A stretch of DNA of 12,966 nucleotides from UBA8437 sp003445035 (GCA_937901285.1 CALCHI010000568.1:1-12966); one strand, 5' to 3'. Counted from the stretch's first letter, positions 1 through 8,558 are shown. A program made the numbers and translations. Notes: generated by a model not told the origin, from the letters alone.

Positions 1-2348
1 TTCAGATCCAGCAACCGCATATCGCCACCGTTGGCCAGGATCAGGTCGTCCCAGACAACCGGTGCCGCGTTCTGGTACCCCGCGCCGCTGAGAGATTTCT
101 GCCAGAGCAGCTTGCCGGTCGCGGCCTCGCGGACACGGATGCCCGAGGAACCGGTGTAGATGAGCTTTCCGTCGACCACGATCGGTGCGGAAGTCGACCG
201 GGACGTCTCGGTGATGGTCCACACCGGCTCGCCGCCGGGGAAGCGGACAGCGGTCCCCCCGCCACGGCGGACGCTGTACAGCACATCGTCAAAGACCGTG
301 GCAAACGCGGCGTAGGCCCCGACGTCCCCGGCCAACCGCCGGATCGTCTTACCCGTCGTGTAATCGACCAGCCACAACGGCTTCTGCCAGTCGTTGACCA
401 GTAACCCCTTCGCAGTGGGCACCGGAGGCGTGTTGATGATCGCCAGCGGTCGGCCGTCGCGGTACGACGAATTCAGCGGCCGTGTCCATTTCACCTGGCC
501 GGTGTCGGCATCGAAGGCCGCGATCCAGCCCTCGGCCAGGATGGCGTAGACCACGCCGTCGTGCACCGAGACCGGGCCACGGATGTCCCCACGTGGTGAA
601 TCCGTTCGCCACAGGCGTTTGCCCGTAGCCGCATCCAGGCAAAGCACGCCGGCCCCCGGAGTGCCGGCATTGGGGTTACCGACCGAAACAAACACCCGGC
701 CCCCGGCCGTGACCGGTGAATTGTGCAGCACGTGAACGCTGCCCGTGTGAGTGACCCACAACGGTCGCAGCGGGGCAGTGGGGCCGGCAGCAAGACGACG
801 GGGGGGCGTACCAGAGAGCACCCAGGGAAAATCCGCACCGACCTTCGGTTTTGCCGTCTGCCCCGCTTCGACCTGGAACTGCTGCTGCCGTTTCCATTGG
901 GCTCCGGTGACATCGGTTGCCACCAGGTCACACTTCCAACGTCCAGGTGTCCCGGGTTCGAAGGAACCGTGCCAGGACCAGTCGCCCTGCTGTTGGAGCG
1001 GTGTGGTAATCACTCGTCCGTCGGGGTTCGTCCACCGGCACGTGACCGACTTGACCAGTAGAGCGGTGTCGTAGGCCAGGACCACCAGCGGCTGACGACC
1101 GGAAACCGCCTTCGGTCCAGGCGAGACCACCCGCAGTCGCTTGTACTGCCCCGCCACCCGAAGTCGAGAACGAACTCCGTCGGGAGAAATGAACACCCAG
1201 CGATAGGTCCTCGAGTAGGCCCCCCAGTCGCGGCCGCGGGCCGGAGCACTGTTGAGAATGGGAACTTTTCTTCGGCTTCCGGCATGGACGACGTGATAGT
1301 GAGCCCCGATCTGGCAGATGACGTTGATGCCCTCGGCCTTCCGCTGGTCGAACCACGAAGCGGACAACGGATAGTGCGAGATGGCGATCACCGGCATCCC
1401 GGCCGGCAGCGCCTTCAGGTCGGCCGTCATCCAGTCCCGCTGACGCAGTTGGGCCGTCGAGCGAAGGTAGGACGTCTCGGTGACGAACTGGATGAAATGA
1501 ACGCCGCCATAATTCCACGAGTAGTACGGCGGTCCGATTCGCTGTTCGAAGCTGACCGTGCAGCGCGGATCCAGGCAATTGCCGTCGTGGCCGCCAAACC
1601 CTTCGTAGACGGGAATCTTCGAAGAACGACGGATCCGGTCGTACATGTCCCATTCGAACTGCGATCCGTTCATCGTCAGGTCACCGGCCGTGGCCAGGAA
1701 GGCCGGTCCCCCCGGGGCCGAGGTGACCTGTGCGAAGTCCTTGGCTGTCGGGATCATCTGGGGGATGCTGGTGAACTGGCTGTCGCTGGCCGTGATGAAC
1801 CAGAACTTGCGTTTCGCCGCGGCACGGTCGCGGGCGAATCCGAAATGGACCGTGTATTTCGTTTCCGACTCGTCGAACGGGATGCGATGAAAAAACGCGG
1901 CGGTCGGCCGGAAACCGGTCGGCCGGGTGACGACAACGAAACGGTGGTGCGGGTTTTCGTCCACGCGGATGCGGAACTGGTACTCGCCGGTGGCCGACGT
2001 GCGGATCACCTTCTCGCCGTCGCTGACCACGACTTCGGGCAGGCCGGGTTCGCCCGGGTCTCGCTTGCCGTTGGCGTTGCGATCCTCGAAGACGGTCCCC
2101 GTGGCCGTGACCAGGCGAGGTCGGGCCGGCCGGAGAGGTGGTTCGGGTCGTCGTGGAATCTTCCTGTTGGCCTCCTCGAGTTCCGCGTCGTTGAATCCAC
2201 GGAGCAGGTCAGCGGTCGTCCGCAGGTCCGAATCGGGGATGGCATCCGGTGGCCCATCGTCGCCGGCCCGCACACCGGATTGCAGTCCGACCCACAGGCC
2301 GAAAACGGTCAGCAACGACAGCCGCCGGACGAATCGTCGGTCAATCAT
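1..2348 (-). CDS. Exported calcineurin-like phosphoesterase fused to a PQQ-like beta-propeller (3' end beyond window)
   Basis: The reading frame is open from an ATG at 2348 to the left edge, 782 codons with no stop, so the C terminus is missing. Residues 1-28 form a Sec signal peptide (RRFVRR, hydrophobic core, cut near VRA/GD). Residues 80-150 are a beta-sandwich prealbumin-like domain with an SdrD-type Ca-binding loop, DRNANGKRDPGEPG (89-102). The phosphoesterase domain follows, with metal-ligand motifs DSQ (189-191), AGDLT (from 221), GGHD (252-255), SHYP (H325) and AHYH (H350, H352). In the canonical family these read DxH, GDxx, GNHD, H and GHxH, so two positions differ. DxQ in the first motif also occurs in the CPPED1-type branch. 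From about residue 525, propeller blades carry the PQQ-like signature (AATGKRLW, ADTGQVKW, AATGKLLW). It lies 49 bp after the paralogue ending at 2398 and is probably cotranscribed with it. The start is set by the signal peptide. The natural substrate is unknown. Confidence 0.85.
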   Translation of the reverse strand, partial: MIDRRFVRRLSLLTVFGLWVGLQSGVRAGDDGPPDAIPDSDLRTTADLLRGFNDAELEEANRKIPRRPEPPLRPARPRLVTATGTVFEDRNANGKRDPGEPGLPEVVVSDGEKVIRTSATGEYQFRIRVDENPHHRFVVVTRPTGFRPTAAFFHRIPFDESETKYTVHFGFARDRAAAKRKFWFITASDSQFTSIPQMIPTAKDFAQVTSAPGGPAFLATAGDLTMNGSQFEWDMYDRIRRSSKIPVYEGFGGHDGNCLDPRCTVSFEQRIGPPYYSWNYGGVHFIQFVTETSYLRSTAQLRQRDWMTADLKALPAGMPVIAISHYPLSASWFDQRKAEGINVICQIGAHYHVVHAGSRRKVPILNSAPARGRDWGAYSRTYRWVFISPDGVRSRLRVAGQYKRLRVVSPGPKAVSGRQPLVVLAYDTALLVKSVTCRWTNPDGRVITTPLQQQGDWSWHGSFEPGTPGRWKCDLVATDVTGAQWKRQQQFQVEAGQTAKPKVGADFPWVLSGTPPRRLAAGPTAPLRPLWVTHTGSVHVLHNSPVTAGGRVFVSVGNPNAGTPGAGVLCLDAATGKRLWRTDSPRGDIRGPVSVHDGVVYAILAEGWIAAFDADTGQVKWTRPLNSSYRDGRPLAIINTPPVPTAKGLLVNDWQKPLWLVDYTTGKTIRRLAGDVGAYAAFATVFDDVLYSVRRGGGTAVRFPGGEPVWTITETSRSTSAPIVVDGKLIYTGSSGIRVREAATGKLLWQKSLSGAGYQNAAPVVWDDLILANGGDMRLLDL

Positions 2349-2397
2349 GATGGGGATCCAATGTGAGGTGCCACGAGGGATGTCGCGTGGACGAGAA

Positions 2398-4332
2398 TCA
2401 CTTGTTGTTGCCGAACACGAAACAGAAGACATGCTGCCGACGATGAAACGGGCTCTCATCAGGAGGTTCCGCCTCACCGACAATGAAACCACCCCAGTCG
2501 GCGGCCGCATCGCCCCAGTGGGCGGCCTTGACCTGTCGGAGTGCCATGTCGCGGGTGTCTCGCAACGTCGTCTTGTCGCACTTGAGCACCGGCGCGGTGA
2601 CGGTCATGCCGTCACCGCGGATCGAGAAGCGAAACGACAGGGTGTTGGCCAGATGGAGACAACTCTGCGGCACCGGAAACGTGTAGGCCTTGCGGGCCCC
2701 CGGTGCGAGACTTCCCAGCGTCTTCCCATTGAGCAGCACATCCACCTTGCCCGACGGCCCCTTCGATTTGGTCCATCCGTTACTGGGAGCACCAACGGTG
2801 AACTCCAGTGTCCCACCGGCCCGGATCGGTGCCGCATCACGGCCGTTGGCCACCACCACCACCTGTGAGCGGATTTCCCCATCGTTGAGATTGCGGACCT
2901 TGAGATTGAGGAGTCCGTCGGGAACGGATGTCGAATCCACGGTGGCCGCAAACACGGCTCGATAAAACGGACGGCCTGTCTCTCGCATTTTCTGCCAATC
3001 CCGGCCGTTGATCGAGTATTCCAGGCATTCGCCCTTCCGCGGTTGAACCAGGTGGGCCTGGATCTTGACCTGTCCCTGCCAGGCGGAGCCAACCCGATGC
3101 GAGACAATCGCCACGCGTTGCCCCAGTCCCTTGTAGAACTGTTCGAGCTTTTCACCCCGCACCCGGTAAACGAGGTACCCCTGCGGCATGAGATCCGGGC
3201 ACAACTGGTTCGTCCTGGGATTCCACCAGCAACCGGCCAACGCGCCCCCGGACCGGTAGGGCACCGAGCGTTTCTTGTGTGCCAGCACATGGATGTCACC
3301 GACCAGTTGCAACCGGACATCGTGTTGCCGGGCCATCGCCAGGAAGTCCGGGCAGTGGTTCTCCAGGTCAGCTTCGGCCGTTGTGACCACGAAGGTACCG
3401 CGGGAGCGGTGGCCCATGTCCTGCCCCAACCACTTCACGTGCATCGGCTGAATCCGGTTGGTCGGATAGTCCAGGTTCTTGCCGTTGACCAGGATCTTCC
3501 GTTGGCCGAGGTGATACCCAAAGTCCACCGAGACAAAGTGGATCTTGCCGTACTCGAACGAGAAGAAGTGCGGCCCGAGGTACTCCCAGTACAACGCCTT
3601 GCCACAACGGTGGTCACCCCGGGGAAACTGCTCCAGGCGATACGACGAATCGGTGTGGTCTCCGGCGACGTTGTAGTGGGGCATCTTGAGATGATTCATG
3701 ATGCCGACGTAATTCCGGAAATCGGCGTGCCCGGATGCGGGTTTGCTCAACAGGGCCTTGTTCAGATCCAGCAGATCACCGCTGTTGACAACAAATCGCG
3801 GCGCCGGCGACAGGTCATTGGCTTCCCTGACGAATCGGCTCAGTCCGACCAGCGAGCGGCGGTTTCGTGAGACATGCGTGTCGGTGACATGGATGAACGT
3901 GAAATCGTTCTCGTCGGATTCGGCCGGCTGGACCGCAAAATCGACTTCCGCCGACAGCGGCTTGTACCAGTCGCCGACCACGTCGTGTCCGGATGGCCGG
4001 GTGAGGTAGAGGAACACGGCGCTGGGGTCGGGCACGATCGAGAACCGTCCCTGCCGGTCCGTCTTGACCACCGAGTAGCCGTCGGTGACCGAGACGCCCG
4101 CAGCCCCGGTGACCCCGCCGTCGGATTTCCGCTCGACGCGACCGGAAATCCGCTTCGGGACCGGAACACCATATCGGGGTTTCGGGGTCTCCCTGAGGAG
4201 CAGCTTGAGCACCTCCGGAACCGGCGGCCGTTCGGCCGACGTCTTCTCGCCGCAGGTCGTCATCACCAGGGCCAGGACGACCACACACGCCAGCTGGCCT
4301 GCTCGGATCGAGGAACACGGAAAAGTGAACAT
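2398..4332 (-). CDS. Exported calcineurin-like phosphoesterase, MetallophosN-Metallophos-MetallophosC type
   Basis: This is a 644-residue protein. A hydrophobic N terminus (residues 11-26) ends in MTTC (C27), so it could be a lipoprotein, but Thr at -1 is a poor lipobox; ordinary Sec export is also possible. Residues 61-125 resemble the MetallophosN beta-sandwich (GRVERKSDGGVTGAAGVSVTDG). The catalytic domain shows DTH (151-153), SGDLLD (184-189), GDHTD (224-228) and GDIH (345-348). The segment AGCWWNP...PQGYLVYRV...FYKGLG (366-404) matches the start of the MetallophosC domain, followed by a beta-sandwich to about 500 and another beta-rich domain at 505-600. Against the family consensus, the Asn of GNHD is Asp, the isolated His motif reads TTAE (317-320), and the first His of GHxH is Asp. 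It may use a different metal set or be a weak or non-catalytic binder. It is first in a two-gene set with the phosphoesterase-propeller downstream. No Shine-Dalgarno precedes the ATG. Confidence 0.88.
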   Translation of the reverse strand: MFTFPCSSIRAGQLACVVVLALVMTTCGEKTSAERPPVPEVLKLLLRETPKPRYGVPVPKRISGRVERKSDGGVTGAAGVSVTDGYSVVKTDRQGRFSIVPDPSAVFLYLTRPSGHDVVGDWYKPLSAEVDFAVQPAESDENDFTFIHVTDTHVSRNRRSLVGLSRFVREANDLSPAPRFVVNSGDLLDLNKALLSKPASGHADFRNYVGIMNHLKMPHYNVAGDHTDSSYRLEQFPRGDHRCGKALYWEYLGPHFFSFEYGKIHFVSVDFGYHLGQRKILVNGKNLDYPTNRIQPMHVKWLGQDMGHRSRGTFVVTTAEADLENHCPDFLAMARQHDVRLQLVGDIHVLAHKKRSVPYRSGGALAGCWWNPRTNQLCPDLMPQGYLVYRVRGEKLEQFYKGLGQRVAIVSHRVGSAWQGQVKIQAHLVQPRKGECLEYSINGRDWQKMRETGRPFYRAVFAATVDSTSVPDGLLNLKVRNLNDGEIRSQVVVVANGRDAAPIRAGGTLEFTVGAPSNGWTKSKGPSGKVDVLLNGKTLGSLAPGARKAYTFPVPQSCLHLANTLSFRFSIRGDGMTVTAPVLKCDKTTLRDTRDMALRQVKAAHWGDAAADWGGFIVGEAEPPDESPFHRRQHVFCFVFGNNK

Positions 4333-4467
4333 GTCGGAGGCCTGTAAATGGAGAAGGTTTCCGGTCGGAGCAGCCTGGAGAGACCCGTCACGGTTGTACC
4401 ACTTCGCGCTGCGGGATGTGTAACATCGGGCCAGTCGAACACCCGTCCACGACAGCGACCCGACAGC
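4333..4467. promoter_or_regulatory. Divergent intergenic region between phosphoesterase and beta-helix genes
   Basis: These 135 bp separate two divergently read starts (ATG 4332 minus, ATG 4468 plus), so promoters for both must lie here or overlap the genes. The only symmetric element noticed is a small inverted repeat, GATGT-GTA-ACATC, at 4415-4427, which could be an operator half-site pair but is short enough to occur by chance. No convincing -35/-10 pair is visible on either strand. Confidence 0.4.
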
Positions 4468-6933
4468 ATGCCGACCACTTCATCACCGTGCCGATACGTA
4501 TGGATCCTGTTGATCGGCATCGTGGTGGCTGAGACCGGTCAAGCGGTGCCCGTGTCGGCCAGTGAGTACTGGGTGGCGCCTGATGGAGATGATCGTCTCG
4601 ACGGCACGTCGAGGCGGACCGCGTGGGCCTCTCCCTCGCGTGGACAACCGACCCGGACCAGCGAAGCGGTCCCCCGCGGCGGACTGAAACTGCCGGTGTA
4701 TTCGACAGAAGGATTCCTGGACAGCGGCCGGCTGCGAATCGGCAAGCACGTGGTGGCCTACGTGTCCCGGACCGAGCGTTCGTTTGTCCTGGCGGGGCCG
4801 TGGCCTGAGAACATCGCGGCCGCCGCCCGTGTTTATGACGCCGACCTGCTGGGCGGCAAGTCGTTTGCTCCCGGAGACGTGATCCTGCTGGCCGGCGGAG
4901 AGTGGATCGATCGTCCTCTGCACTTCTGCCAGTCGGGGGCAGCCGATCGACCCATCACCTACCGCCCCGCTCCCGGCCATCGCCCGAGGCTGGTGTCTAC
5001 GCGTTTCGACCGGTCACCGGTTCGACACCTGGGGTCCCGCCGGTCGCCGACAACGACCCACGTCGTGTTGTCGGGGCTGGACATCCGTAACGCCGCGGAT
5101 GGCAACCACGGCGCATCGGGACTGGACCTGATCGGGCTGAGCCGTGTCCTGGTCTCTGACTGCCGGATCCACATTTCCGGCCGTGACATCAATGGAGATA
5201 ACAACGCGATCAGGCTGTTCCAGTGCGACCGGGTCACCATCACCGGCTGCCGACTGCACAGCCGGTTCGCCAACGCCGTGGCGGCCTGGAACACGACGGC
5301 CACCCGGGTCGACCACTGCGTGATCTACGAGTGTTTCCAGGGCATCTCGGCAAACGGCGGCACCTACGTGTCTCATCTCGACGTGGATCACTGCACCTTC
5401 TACGCCTCCCACCGTTACGGGGCCCTGGGTTCCGAATCGTCGGGCCGGGTCCGCCTGACCAATTCGATCGTGGCGCAGATGGGATCGTTACGCGTTCCGG
5501 CACTGACCGGCCATGCCGACGGCGACCACAACGCCCTGTGGCACGTCGCCGTGGCATACGGGAAGGGCTGGAATGGCGCCGTCGACGGCCGACCCGGGGA
5601 ACACGACGTCGGTGCCGATCCCGGGTTCCTCTCACGAGACCCCTCGCACCCACTGTTCCTGAAGATCTCGACACGGTCTCCGTTGGCAAAAGCGGCAAAG
5701 GACGGCGGCTATCTCGGCGCGTTCAAGCCGGTGCCGACACCTCCGTCTCCCGCCCGGCCGGTCATCGATGTCCGCGAGTTCGGTGCCCGGGGCGACGGGA
5801 AACAGGACGACGCTCCGGCCATCCAGGCAGCCGTGCGGCTGGCCGAACAACTCGGCGGCGGTCGTGTCGTGGTGCCCGCCACCGAGGCGTTCTACCTGCT
5901 GGGCAGCACCATCCGGATTCGCGGGCACCACGTCACACTGACCGGAGCGGGCGCCCGGCTGAAGCTCAAGGACGCCGTCGGCCGGATTCACCTGCTGCAC
6001 ATCGGCGGCGACGGAGCAACCCGATCGGTGGCCGAGCACATCGAGGTGTCGGGGTTCCTGATGGACGGAAGCTACCGCAGCCAGCCCCAGCAACGTGCCG
6101 GCGGCCTGCCACGGTGCGTGTGGGTCGAACACGCCGGCCATGTCGTGATTCGTGATGTCGAGATCCGCGACGCCTGGTGCGGCGTGAGCCTGGCCACCAA
6201 CACGCGGGATTGCCTGGTCGAAAATGTCACGGTCACCGACTGGGATCACGACGCCTTCGGGGCATCCGGATGGGGAATCAACGGCGGCTGCACCGACGTG
6301 AGATTCCTTCGCTGCCGGGCCGTCGACACCCCGAAATGCGTCAAGGCCTGGGAAATCGAAGAGGGGGCGCAGCGGATCCTGCTGGAGGACTGCGTGGTCG
6401 AAAACCTCGGCGGCACCGGAACCGGTTTCTACGTCCGCCACCACGGTTACCGCTGGTCGGTGCTCGTCGACGACGTCACCTTCCGACGCTGCCGCGCCGA
6501 GAAGGTCAACGGAGACGGATTCCGGATCGCCACGTCCCCCGGGTCGCAGATCCGACCGCTGATCCGTACGCGAAACATCCGGCTGCTGGACTGCCGGTGT
6601 GTGGGTCGGACAACGATCGCCTGGGGGGTCGAAAACGTCCTGCTCCAGGGTGGCCGTTTCGACGGCCCGGTCTGTCTCGGCTTTGCTGCCGGCACCGACC
6701 CCCTGGAAGGCAACGGATCCAAGGGACCGGTCCGATCCGTAACGCTGAAGCAAACCCGGGTCGGACAACTGCTGATCAACAGCCAGGTCGGCAACCCCAC
6801 CGGAAAACTCGGTGACACCGCCTATCCCGATTACGTCCCGAACATCCGCCTGTTGCAGGTGCAGCAGGACCAACCGGCAAAAGTCATCGGTGAGGGCGCG
6901 AAGATCGAGATCCAGGCCGGCCGCTCGAGATGA
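4468..6933 (+). CDS. Secreted double right-handed beta-helix protein, pectate-lyase superfamily domain at C terminus
   Basis: The product has 821 residues. The frame is open from an ATG at 4348, but I chose the ATG at 4468 because it begins directly before a signal peptide (hydrophobic core 10-21, cut near SAS/EYW at 31-33). The mature start, EYWVAPDGDDRLDGTS, is typical of bacterial parallel beta-helix proteins (usually YYVSPxGDDxNxGT). Residues about 110-390 carry successive coils with short hydrophobic strands and small-residue turns (HVVLSGLDIRNA, VLVSDCRIHISG, VTITGCRLHSR, LDVDHCTFYAS, VRLTNSIVA). A linker (about 395-430) leads to a second domain beginning VIDVREFGARGDGKQDD (432-448), the hallmark of the pectate lyase superfamily (Pectate_lyase_3) entry strand, followed by further coils to about 790. 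Folds of this kind act on polysaccharides as lyases, hydrolases or epimerases. The catalytic residues cannot be assigned, so substrate and reaction remain open. Confidence 0.88.
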   Translation: MPTTSSPCRYVWILLIGIVVAETGQAVPVSASEYWVAPDGDDRLDGTSRRTAWASPSRGQPTRTSEAVPRGGLKLPVYSTEGFLDSGRLRIGKHVVAYVSRTERSFVLAGPWPENIAAAARVYDADLLGGKSFAPGDVILLAGGEWIDRPLHFCQSGAADRPITYRPAPGHRPRLVSTRFDRSPVRHLGSRRSPTTTHVVLSGLDIRNAADGNHGASGLDLIGLSRVLVSDCRIHISGRDINGDNNAIRLFQCDRVTITGCRLHSRFANAVAAWNTTATRVDHCVIYECFQGISANGGTYVSHLDVDHCTFYASHRYGALGSESSGRVRLTNSIVAQMGSLRVPALTGHADGDHNALWHVAVAYGKGWNGAVDGRPGEHDVGADPGFLSRDPSHPLFLKISTRSPLAKAAKDGGYLGAFKPVPTPPSPARPVIDVREFGARGDGKQDDAPAIQAAVRLAEQLGGGRVVVPATEAFYLLGSTIRIRGHHVTLTGAGARLKLKDAVGRIHLLHIGGDGATRSVAEHIEVSGFLMDGSYRSQPQQRAGGLPRCVWVEHAGHVVIRDVEIRDAWCGVSLATNTRDCLVENVTVTDWDHDAFGASGWGINGGCTDVRFLRCRAVDTPKCVKAWEIEEGAQRILLEDCVVENLGGTGTGFYVRHHGYRWSVLVDDVTFRRCRAEKVNGDGFRIATSPGSQIRPLIRTRNIRLLDCRCVGRTTIAWGVENVLLQGGRFDGPVCLGFAAGTDPLEGNGSKGPVRSVTLKQTRVGQLLINSQVGNPTGKLGDTAYPDYVPNIRLLQVQQDQPAKVIGEGAKIEIQAGRSR

Positions 6934-6945
6934 CCCCGCCGCGGA

Positions 6946-8310
6946 TCAGATCAACTCGTCGATCGGGGCCCCTTCGGGCAGAATCGGCGTCGGGCGTCCG
7001 GCGTGGTTGTTGAACTGCGTGTCCAACGGAACCCCGAGATACTGGTACAGTGTCGCCAGGAGATCACCGGGGACCAGTGGGCGGTGAAGCGGAAGTGAGC
7101 CCCGGGCGTTGGTGGCACCGACTGGCTGCCCCATGGTCATGCCGCCGCCGGAGAGCACGACCGACATGGCCCGTGCCCAGTGTTCGCGTCCGGGGTTTCC
7201 CTTGACGTAGTGCACCCGGGGCGTGTGCGACATCTCGCCCATGACGACGAACAACACGTCATCCTGCATGCCCCGCTCGTGCAGGTCCTCGATCAGGGCC
7301 GAGGTGACCTGGTCAAGAACCGGCAGGCGAATCTTCATCTGTTCGAAGATGTTCCAGACGCTGGCGTGATCGTCCCAGCTGAAGGCCTTCTGTCCGGGCA
7401 CGCAGGGAAAATCGATCGTGACCAGTCGCACGCCCGCCTCGACCAGCCGACGGGCCAACAGGCACCGCTGGCCCACGGCGTGACGACCGAACCGGTCCCG
7501 CACCTCGGGCGTCTCGCGGCCCAGGTCAAACGCCTGGCGAACCTTGCCGCTGGTCAGCAATTCCGCCGCCTTGCGGTTGTAGGTGTCCAGCGATTCCATC
7601 ACGCCCGACTGGTCGATGTCGCTCCGCAGTCCGTCGAAGCTTGCCAGCAGGTTCCGACGCTCCCGCAGCCGATCGGTCATCTGGCTGGGCAACTGCAGGT
7701 TCGGCACCTCGAAGTTCTTGGAATTGGGATCCGAGCGAATCCGGAACGCTTCCAGCCCGGCGCCCAGGTAGGCCGCCCCGGGGAAACGAACTCGCGGCAG
7801 GGCCACGTGCGGCGGGACACCCGACACCCGCTCGCCACAGACCTTACTGGCTACCGCCCAGAAGTCGGGATAGTCGGGCCGGTAGGGCGGGGGTGCGTCC
7901 TTGCCGGGATATCCGGTCATCACCGTGTGGGTACTGTCCACATGCCCGGGGCTGTTGTGGTGCAGCGATCGGATGATCGCCAGCTTGTCACCCTGTGCGG
8001 CCATTTTCGGCAGGTATTCTGAGATATCCAGCCCCGGGGCCGAAGTCGGTATCGGCTGGAACTCGCCGCGAAAGCCCGAGGGTCCCTCGGGCTTGAGGTC
8101 GAACGTCTCCATGTGGCTGGCACCGCCCCACAGCCACAGCACGATGATCGACTTGCCGCCCGGTGATCGCCCGGTCCGCGAAGCGGCCTCGCTCTCCAGT
8201 CGCAACAGGTCCGGCAGGGCCAGGCTCCCCAGTCCCGAAAGCCCCATCTGCACCAGGGAACGACGGGGCAGGGTCCCGAAACAGCGCTGGTCATCAACCA
8301 CTGCGGACAT
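6946..8310 (-). CDS. DUF1501 family protein, probable Tat-exported
   Basis: This 454-residue protein belongs to DUF1501, a family abundant in planctomycetes and distantly related to the alkaline phosphatase/sulfatase fold. Supporting motifs are WGGASHMETFDLKP (61-74), LHHNSPGHVDSTHTVMTGYP (116-135), WDDHASVW (312-319), GEMSHTPRV (358-366, usually GEFGRTPK), REHWARAMSVVLSGGG (375-390) and NNHAGRPTPI (434-443). Twin arginines R16-R17 before a hydrophobic stretch (23-34) suggest Tat export, as is usual in this family. The biochemical role of DUF1501 is not established. The frame can also start at a GTG at 8313; the adjacent ATG at 8310 is preferred and has an AGGG nine bases upstream. DUF1501 genes usually sit beside a DUF1549/DUF1553 (PSD1-type cytochrome) partner, and none is present here. 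It is convergent with the beta-helix gene across 12 bp and divergent from the YjiK-like gene. Confidence 0.93.
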   Translation of the reverse strand: MSAVVDDQRCFGTLPRRSLVQMGLSGLGSLALPDLLRLESEAASRTGRSPGGKSIIVLWLWGGASHMETFDLKPEGPSGFRGEFQPIPTSAPGLDISEYLPKMAAQGDKLAIIRSLHHNSPGHVDSTHTVMTGYPGKDAPPPYRPDYPDFWAVASKVCGERVSGVPPHVALPRVRFPGAAYLGAGLEAFRIRSDPNSKNFEVPNLQLPSQMTDRLRERRNLLASFDGLRSDIDQSGVMESLDTYNRKAAELLTSGKVRQAFDLGRETPEVRDRFGRHAVGQRCLLARRLVEAGVRLVTIDFPCVPGQKAFSWDDHASVWNIFEQMKIRLPVLDQVTSALIEDLHERGMQDDVLFVVMGEMSHTPRVHYVKGNPGREHWARAMSVVLSGGGMTMGQPVGATNARGSLPLHRPLVPGDLLATLYQYLGVPLDTQFNNHAGRPTPILPEGAPIDELI

Positions 8311-8558
8311 CACAAAATACCCTGCGGATCGCTGTCAGGACGGCGAAACAGAAACGACCGTCACATGCATTACGGTACCAGATCGTTCGATCGGAGTCGC
8401 CACGGATCGAAGACCGTGCGGCCCCTTCAGCAGACCCCCGTCCTGGGTGGTACATGAGTGGGGGCGGTTGCCTACACTGGAGTGGGTTCGCGTCCGGTCG
8501 GGCGGTTCCAGCAGCTCTCACAATTCAACGCCGAGTTGATTCCGGAGATCATGGCCCA
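8311..8558. promoter_or_regulatory. Divergent intergenic region between the DUF1501 gene and the YjiK-like operon
   Basis: This 248 bp stretch must hold promoters for both directions. A short palindrome, GATCG-TT-CGATC, lies at 8381-8392 near the middle and could be an operator, though GATC-rich palindromes are common by chance in GC-rich DNA. An in-frame ATG at 8454 extends the plus-strand gene, but the GTG at 8559 fits better. An ATG at 8551 opens only a three-codon frame that ends in a TGA overlapping the GTG. No clear -35/-10 pair is seen. Confidence 0.35.
8544..8547 (+). promoter_or_regulatory. Ribosome binding site deciding the GTG start at 8559
   Basis: GGAG ends 11 bases before the GTG at 8559. 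This GTG gives a normal-length signal peptide, whereas the upstream in-frame ATG at 8454 would add 35 residues of non-hydrophobic, unrecognisable sequence before it. Confidence 0.5.

Noticed and set aside
1284..2366. 360-codon open frame on the plus strand
   Set aside because: It is codon-aligned antisense to the phosphoesterase-propeller gene, whose domains are recognisable; its own translation has no motif and is an artefact of GC-rich codon use.
4348..4467. N-terminal extension of the beta-helix protein from an ATG at 4348
   Set aside because: The 40 extra residues are polar and precede a normal signal peptide that starts at the ATG at 4468; a buried signal peptide is less likely.
5632..6873. 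413-codon open frame on the minus strand
   Set aside because: It lies wholly inside the beta-helix gene on the opposite strand, has no recognisable domain, and the plus-strand frame has clear family signatures.
6934..6945. Terminator between the convergent beta-helix and DUF1501 genes
   Set aside because: The 12 bp gap and its flanks show only short palindromes such as CCGCGG; no stable hairpin or T-tract is visible.
7180..8022. 280-codon open frame on the plus strand
   Set aside because: It is antisense to the DUF1501 gene, which is supported by many family motifs along this stretch.
8381..8392. Palindrome GATCG-TT-CGATC as an operator
   Set aside because: It is only 5 bp per arm and GATC-type palindromes recur in this GC-rich sequence; it is noted in the intergenic entry but not claimed as a site.
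8163..8558. Long N-terminal extensions of the YjiK-like protein
   Set aside because: The frame is open from 8163, but the part before the signal peptide overlaps the DUF1501 gene start in antisense or is low-information. GTG 8559 with GGAG gives a normal signal peptide.
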